From Roseomonas sp. (GTDB lineage Bacteria; Pseudomonadota; Alphaproteobacteria; Acetobacterales; Acetobacteraceae): a DNA stretch of 64,000 nucleotides. Location: contig JADCGA010000001.1 in NCBI GenBank assembly GCA_020249265.1, positions 248,001 to 312,000 on the forward strand. Reading direction: 5' to 3'. Below are positions 60,934-64,000 of this stretch, piece after piece. A program made the position numbers and the translations under genes. Below the pieces are notes generated by a model. The model searched no databases, had not been told where the DNA came from, and was given only the letters and a program-made list of their open reading frames with translations. Positions within the stretch are counted from its first letter, which is position 1. Each line of letters starts with the position of its first letter.

Positions 60934-61276
60934 TTCTAATTGTCTCCGAGACGATCGAATCTCTGCCTGTTGGAAAGATAAGAAACTGTGAGGCCTCAAC
61001 GCAAGGCTCTTGCAATCGGCAGACATATTCTGGGGCAATTTTTTCCTTGCCATTCGTCGTTTGGACTGACGATGCGCGAGGAGGTTTGCGGGGCGGGCGA
61101 CTGCCACAGAGGCACATAAATTGCCAAAGCTAGCGCCTAAGACTCCTGTAACCTTAACCACCGGGTTTATTCGCATGGCCTCTCACTAGGCTGATGGCGT
61201 CGCTTGATCAAACATCATCTTTTGCCTCTAAGTACGTTCTTACACATAATGTCAAAAATTTTGCAAGTCCCATGAC
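60934..61276. other. Divergent intergenic region of the glycan pair
   Basis: About 340 bases of AT-rich sequence between two divergent genes. It includes a candidate promoter for the glycosyltransferase gene (listed separately). No RNA gene or repeat was recognised. Confidence 0.5.
61222..61250 (+). promoter_or_regulatory. Candidate sigma70 promoter of the glycosyltransferase gene
   Basis: TTGCCT (61222-61227) and CATAAT (61245-61250) are 17 bases apart. The -10 agrees at five of six and the -35 at four of six positions. Transcription would start some 20 bases before the ATG at 61277; no clear ribosome site was seen. Confidence 0.45.
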
Positions 61277-62299
61277 ATGAGCCGCGATAAGCCCTTTCCA
61301 ACCCTCCTCCCCATGCCACCCAGCGCCCAACCCCGTCCGTTCTGGTCGGTTGTTATTCCAACCTACCAGCGCTGCGAACTTTTGAAGTCCTGTATCGAAT
61401 CGATCATGTGTCAGGCTGTGGGCGAAGAACACTTGGAAATTCTGGTGTCTGACAATGATCCGGCGAGCGATATCGCGGTCCGTGTTGCCGAATGGACTGC
61501 GGGGCGTGCCCTTTACACACGCAATCCGCAAAACGTCGGTACCTTCCCAAACATCAACGCTGCCATCAGCCGGACCAGGGGGAAATGGATTCATATCATC
61601 CCCGACGATGATTGGATCGGGCCTGGCTTCTATGCCGCCATGGAAGGCGCCATCACCACAGCAACCCATCAATTTGGCGTCGCTGTTTCCCATCACGTCA
61701 ATTACAGGGAAGACAACAAAGTCTTTCAACCGACCACGCCATTGGCGGATGGTCCCGGCATATTGGGTACTTCTTTCCTGGCTCGCTTGGCCGCGTTAAA
61801 TCCCATCCAAATCCCAGCCGTTGTAATGCGCAGGGAAACCTTTGAAACATTGGGCCTCTTCAGGGAAGACCTTCCCTACACCGGCGATTGGGAATTCTGG
61901 TTCAGGGCAGCCAGCAGGGTGGCCTGGCTCTATGTCCCCAATGCCGTTGCCTATTTTCGGATGCATCCCGGCAGCCAGACACGCGCGCTCTTGCGCACCG
62001 CCCAAACGGCCGAGGATTTGCGGCGCACGCTTGATTTGAATGAACAAGCCCTGCCGCCCGAAATGGTGCCGCAAATCATGCCGCGGGCGCGGGCCCATCA
62101 TGCCGGCCAAATGCTCCGCAATGCCAAAGCCGCCCTGGATTTGGCGCTGATGCCAACGGCTGAACGCTACATTCGGGAAGCCTGCGCCATCTACCCTGAT
62201 GCGGCCATCACGCCTGAATTCCTGGAATGCCTAAAGCACCCTTCATTGGCGAATTTGCGGCAGCAGTTCCGCGAAGTGGCCATGCGCTACGGGGCCTGA
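61277..62299 (+). CDS. Family 2 glycosyltransferase
   Basis: A 340-residue GT2 protein. WSVVIPTYQRCELLKSCIES, ILVSDNDPASD, GKWIHIIPDDDWIGPGFY (DxD metal site) and LPYTGDWEFWFRAASRV are usual for the GT-A fold. The C-terminal 90 residues are helical. It has no membrane segment. Its target is unknown; with the methyltransferase it may modify a surface polysaccharide. It overlaps the end of the convergent NRDE gene by 13 bases. Confidence 0.85.
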   Translation: MSRDKPFPTLLPMPPSAQPRPFWSVVIPTYQRCELLKSCIESIMCQAVGEEHLEILVSDNDPASDIAVRVAEWTAGRALYTRNPQNVGTFPNINAAISRTRGKWIHIIPDDDWIGPGFYAAMEGAITTATHQFGVAVSHHVNYREDNKVFQPTTPLADGPGILGTSFLARLAALNPIQIPAVVMRRETFETLGLFREDLPYTGDWEFWFRAASRVAWLYVPNAVAYFRMHPGSQTRALLRTAQTAEDLRRTLDLNEQALPPEMVPQIMPRARAHHAGQMLRNAKAALDLALMPTAERYIREACAIYPDAAITPEFLECLKHPSLANLRQQFREVAMRYGA

Positions 62300-63045
62300 A
62301 GACGCGCGGCCCCTGCCCACCGAACCCCCTCAAACACCCCCTCCCCCGGCGGGGCGGGGCAGAAACGCCATAGCCTTTCCCCTGTCGCGCCAAAGCCCAA
62401 AAGACTGGACGAGATCGTGCCATAGCCCGCCAGCAGCGGCACTTTGAGTGTCGCGGCCAAATCCCCCTCATGGCTGTCATCGGCGAGGCGTTCTTCCCAA
62501 GCGCGCCAATCACCCCGCGCGGGCTCGGGCGCGGCGGCTTCGCGAAAGCGCGGCAAATGGCGGCGCGTGCGGGGGTGGCTTTCATCATTGGGGGGATGGG
62601 ATGTCACCATGGAAAGCCCAGGCGCCATCACCATGGCTTGGGGGCGCCCTTCCCCAAGCGCTTCAATGTAGAACGCCATGCGCTGATCCACGACCACCAC
62701 GTTGAAGGGGCGCCAGGCGCCGGCATCAAGGCGGGTAATGGCCTCCATCGCCGCTTCGGCTGTCTCGGCATTCGCGGCCATCAGGGGTAATTCGCCGCGG
62801 CTTCGTTTGCCGGGCGCGGGGCCAAGGCTGCCGGGGCGGTTTAAGGCTGCCGCCAGCACGCCCTTGGGGCCAAGCGCCATCCAGCTTCCACCGGCGCTTC
62901 GGTCTCGGCCGCCGATCACGCCAGGATAATCAGGCCACCAGGCCGCCGGCGCATCCCAGGCGCGATCCGCCCTTTCGTCCCGATTGGCGGCCACCAGAAT
63001 CGGCCATTCGTGATCGGGCCGATTGAGCAGAATGAGCGTGCACAT
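62287..63045 (-). CDS. NRDE/TANGO2 family protein
   Basis: A 252-residue protein starting MCTLILLNRPDHEWPILVAA and containing ANRDERADRAW, the N-R-D-E signature. Cys2 is at the place of an N-terminal nucleophile, and GGRDRSAGGSWMALGPKGVL and NRPGSLGPAPGKRSRGELPL follow. TANGO2-like proteins are linked to heme and lipid handling in eukaryotes; the bacterial role is unclear. The last 20 residues are duplicated at 59809. Confidence 0.88.
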   Translation of the reverse strand: MCTLILLNRPDHEWPILVAANRDERADRAWDAPAAWWPDYPGVIGGRDRSAGGSWMALGPKGVLAAALNRPGSLGPAPGKRSRGELPLMAANAETAEAAMEAITRLDAGAWRPFNVVVVDQRMAFYIEALGEGRPQAMVMAPGLSMVTSHPPNDESHPRTRRHLPRFREAAAPEPARGDWRAWEERLADDSHEGDLAATLKVPLLAGYGTISSSLLGFGATGERLWRFCPAPPGEGVFEGVRWAGAARLQAP

Positions 63046-63090
63046 AAGGCGCTTAATTGCGCCGCGCGGCAGGCGCGCGCAAGCCGCGCT

Positions 63091-63426
63091 TCAGAACCGG
63101 AAATTGAGCGAAACGCCGGGCCGCCCGTAATAGCCGTAACGAGGATAGGGCGTCGGCACATGATAAGAGGGCGGCGGCGCGTAGTAATAGGCCGGAGGCG
63201 GTGCGTAATAAACCGGCGGAAGCGCGAAATAGACGGGAGGCGGCGCATAGCGCACCGGGGGCTGGATAATCACCACCTCCCCATGGCCGCGAGGAGTGTG
63301 GTGCGGCCTGGGGTGATAGCCATAACCATAGCCATATTGCGGATGCGCGATTACCGGCGCGGCGGGTAGCGCTAACCCAACCAAGCCCAAGGCCAGAACA
63401 GCAAAAGGACGGAGCTTCAAGGTCAT
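63091..63426 (-). CDS. Pro/Tyr-rich secreted protein
   Basis: A 111-residue protein starting MTLKLRPFAVLALGLVGLAL with a signal peptide, probable cleavage after PVIA. The rest is low complexity: GYGYGYHPRPHH, then PPPVYF/PPVYYAPPPAYYYAPPP repeats, ending in GRPGVSLNFRF. A C-terminal aromatic Phe is seen in outer-membrane or surface proteins, but one this short is not a porin. Function unknown. Confidence 0.7.
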   Translation of the reverse strand: MTLKLRPFAVLALGLVGLALPAAPVIAHPQYGYGYGYHPRPHHTPRGHGEVVIIQPPVRYAPPPVYFALPPVYYAPPPAYYYAPPPSYHVPTPYPRYGYYGRPGVSLNFRF

Positions 63427-63486
63427 GGCGACAACTCCCTTAACGCTGCGATAATGCTCCCGCCACACGGCAGAAAAAAGGCATGC

Positions 63487-64000
63487 TCACAGGTCCAGCA
63501 TCATCGGTTCCAGCGCATCGCCAAGCGCGATCTGCCCGCCTTCCAACACCTCGGCATAAACCCCCAAATCCGCATGGCCGAAATGCCGGCGCAAATCGCG
63601 CGGCGGGTCGGCGTCGCGCAACGCGGTTTCCGGGTTCACCTCGGTCGCGGCGCAGCGCACGATGCGCTTCACCACCTTCAGCCGCACCTGGCCGATCTGG
63701 ATTTCCTGGCCGAGCCAATCAAACTCCGCCCAGGGCCGCCCGCCGGAGAAATAGAAATTCGCGCGAAAGCGCAGCGGGTCCAAAGCCATGCCGGCCTCGG
63801 CTTCCAAAGCATGCAGGCTGGCAAGGCCGATAATGGACACCACCTTCATCGCCACATCGGAAAAGCGATGGCCGGGGGCTTCAATGAAGCGGGGTTCGCC
63901 ACGTGCTTCCGGGCCGAGGAAGGCAGTCAGATAGGCGGCGATGGCGGCCTTGCCTGCCTCGGTCCGGGTATCGCCAAGAAAGGGCGCGGCGCCGGGGGCG
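63487..64000 (-). CDS. MOSC domain protein, partial
   Basis: The frame is open to the right edge; 170 residues are present and the N-terminus is missing. GHRFSDVAMKVVSIIGLASL, LDPLRFRANFYFSGGRPWAE and VVKRIVRCAATEVNPET match the MOSC family, with the conserved Cys in the last segment. MOSC proteins handle sulfur bound to a Cys, as in molybdenum-cofactor sulfuration or N-hydroxylated substrate reduction. It is 60 bases upstream of the secreted protein gene. Confidence 0.82.
   Translation of the reverse strand, partial: APGAAPFLGDTRTEAGKAAIAAYLTAFLGPEARGEPRFIEAPGHRFSDVAMKVVSIIGLASLHALEAEAGMALDPLRFRANFYFSGGRPWAEFDWLGQEIQIGQVRLKVVKRIVRCAATEVNPETALRDADPPRDLRRHFGHADLGVYAEVLEGGQIALGDALEPMMLDL

Noticed and set aside
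63160-63260. Short tandem repeats considered as a CRISPR array
   Set aside because: They encode the PPPxYY repeats of a secreted protein. There are no regular spacers.

Overview
The window is a high-GC alphaproteobacterial chromosome segment dominated by a complete photosynthesis gene cluster (about 3950-51330). It encodes type-2 reaction centre subunits L, M, H and a tetraheme cytochrome, LH1 alpha/beta, the bacteriochlorophyll a pathway from Mg-chelatase to geranylgeranyl reduction, and a spirilloxanthin-type carotenoid set (crtE, B, I, C, D, F). The only ring-E cyclase is the oxygen-dependent AcsF, with a probable BciE partner; bchE, pucBA, crtA, pufQ and pufX are not seen here. This fits an aerobic anoxygenic phototroph. 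The gene order and proteins suggest Rhodospirillales, perhaps Acetobacteraceae, but the family is an inference.

Layout. 1-3880 is housekeeping: the tail of a PPOX-family gene, a YmdB-type phosphoesterase, 5-formyl-THF cyclo-ligase, 6S RNA, zapA with a small partner, and class I fructose-bisphosphate aldolase. 3953-11356 is a carotenoid block (crtC, crtD, crtI) holding three unexplained genes: a cytochrome P450, an ATP-grasp enzyme coupled to it, and a membrane protein. 11465-44185 is one unbroken minus-strand convoy. Read from 44185 downward it is bchF-N-B-H-L-M-lhaA-puhA-B-C-bciE-acsF-puhE-hemA-bchI-D-O-DUF3422-crtB-E-F-bchC-X-Y-Z-(small ORF)-pufB-A-L-M-C, with many start/stop overlaps. Divergent from bchF come aerR/ppaA, ppsR, bchG, a pucC-family gene (bch2), bchP and hemC.

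Regulation. Palindromes matching the PpsR/CrtJ operator (TGT-N12-ACA) lie upstream of bchC (two, 8 bp apart, over a sigma70-like promoter), upstream of crtE, between bchF and aerR, and upstream of an unknown gene at 51344-51736. The last makes that gene a candidate new member of the PpsR regulon. Two hairpins follow pufA and two follow pufC, as expected for differential puf mRNA stability.

51344-64000 is the flank: two small unknown genes, a TPR/O-GlcNAc-transferase-like protein, a PA0069-type radical SAM protein, two rSAM-associated transferases, the purine genes purC-purS-(small membrane protein)-purQ, an AT-richer methyltransferase/glycosyltransferase pair that looks inserted near an NRDE gene, a Pro/Tyr-rich secreted protein and a partial MOSC protein. 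No tRNA, rRNA, transposase or CRISPR array was recognised.
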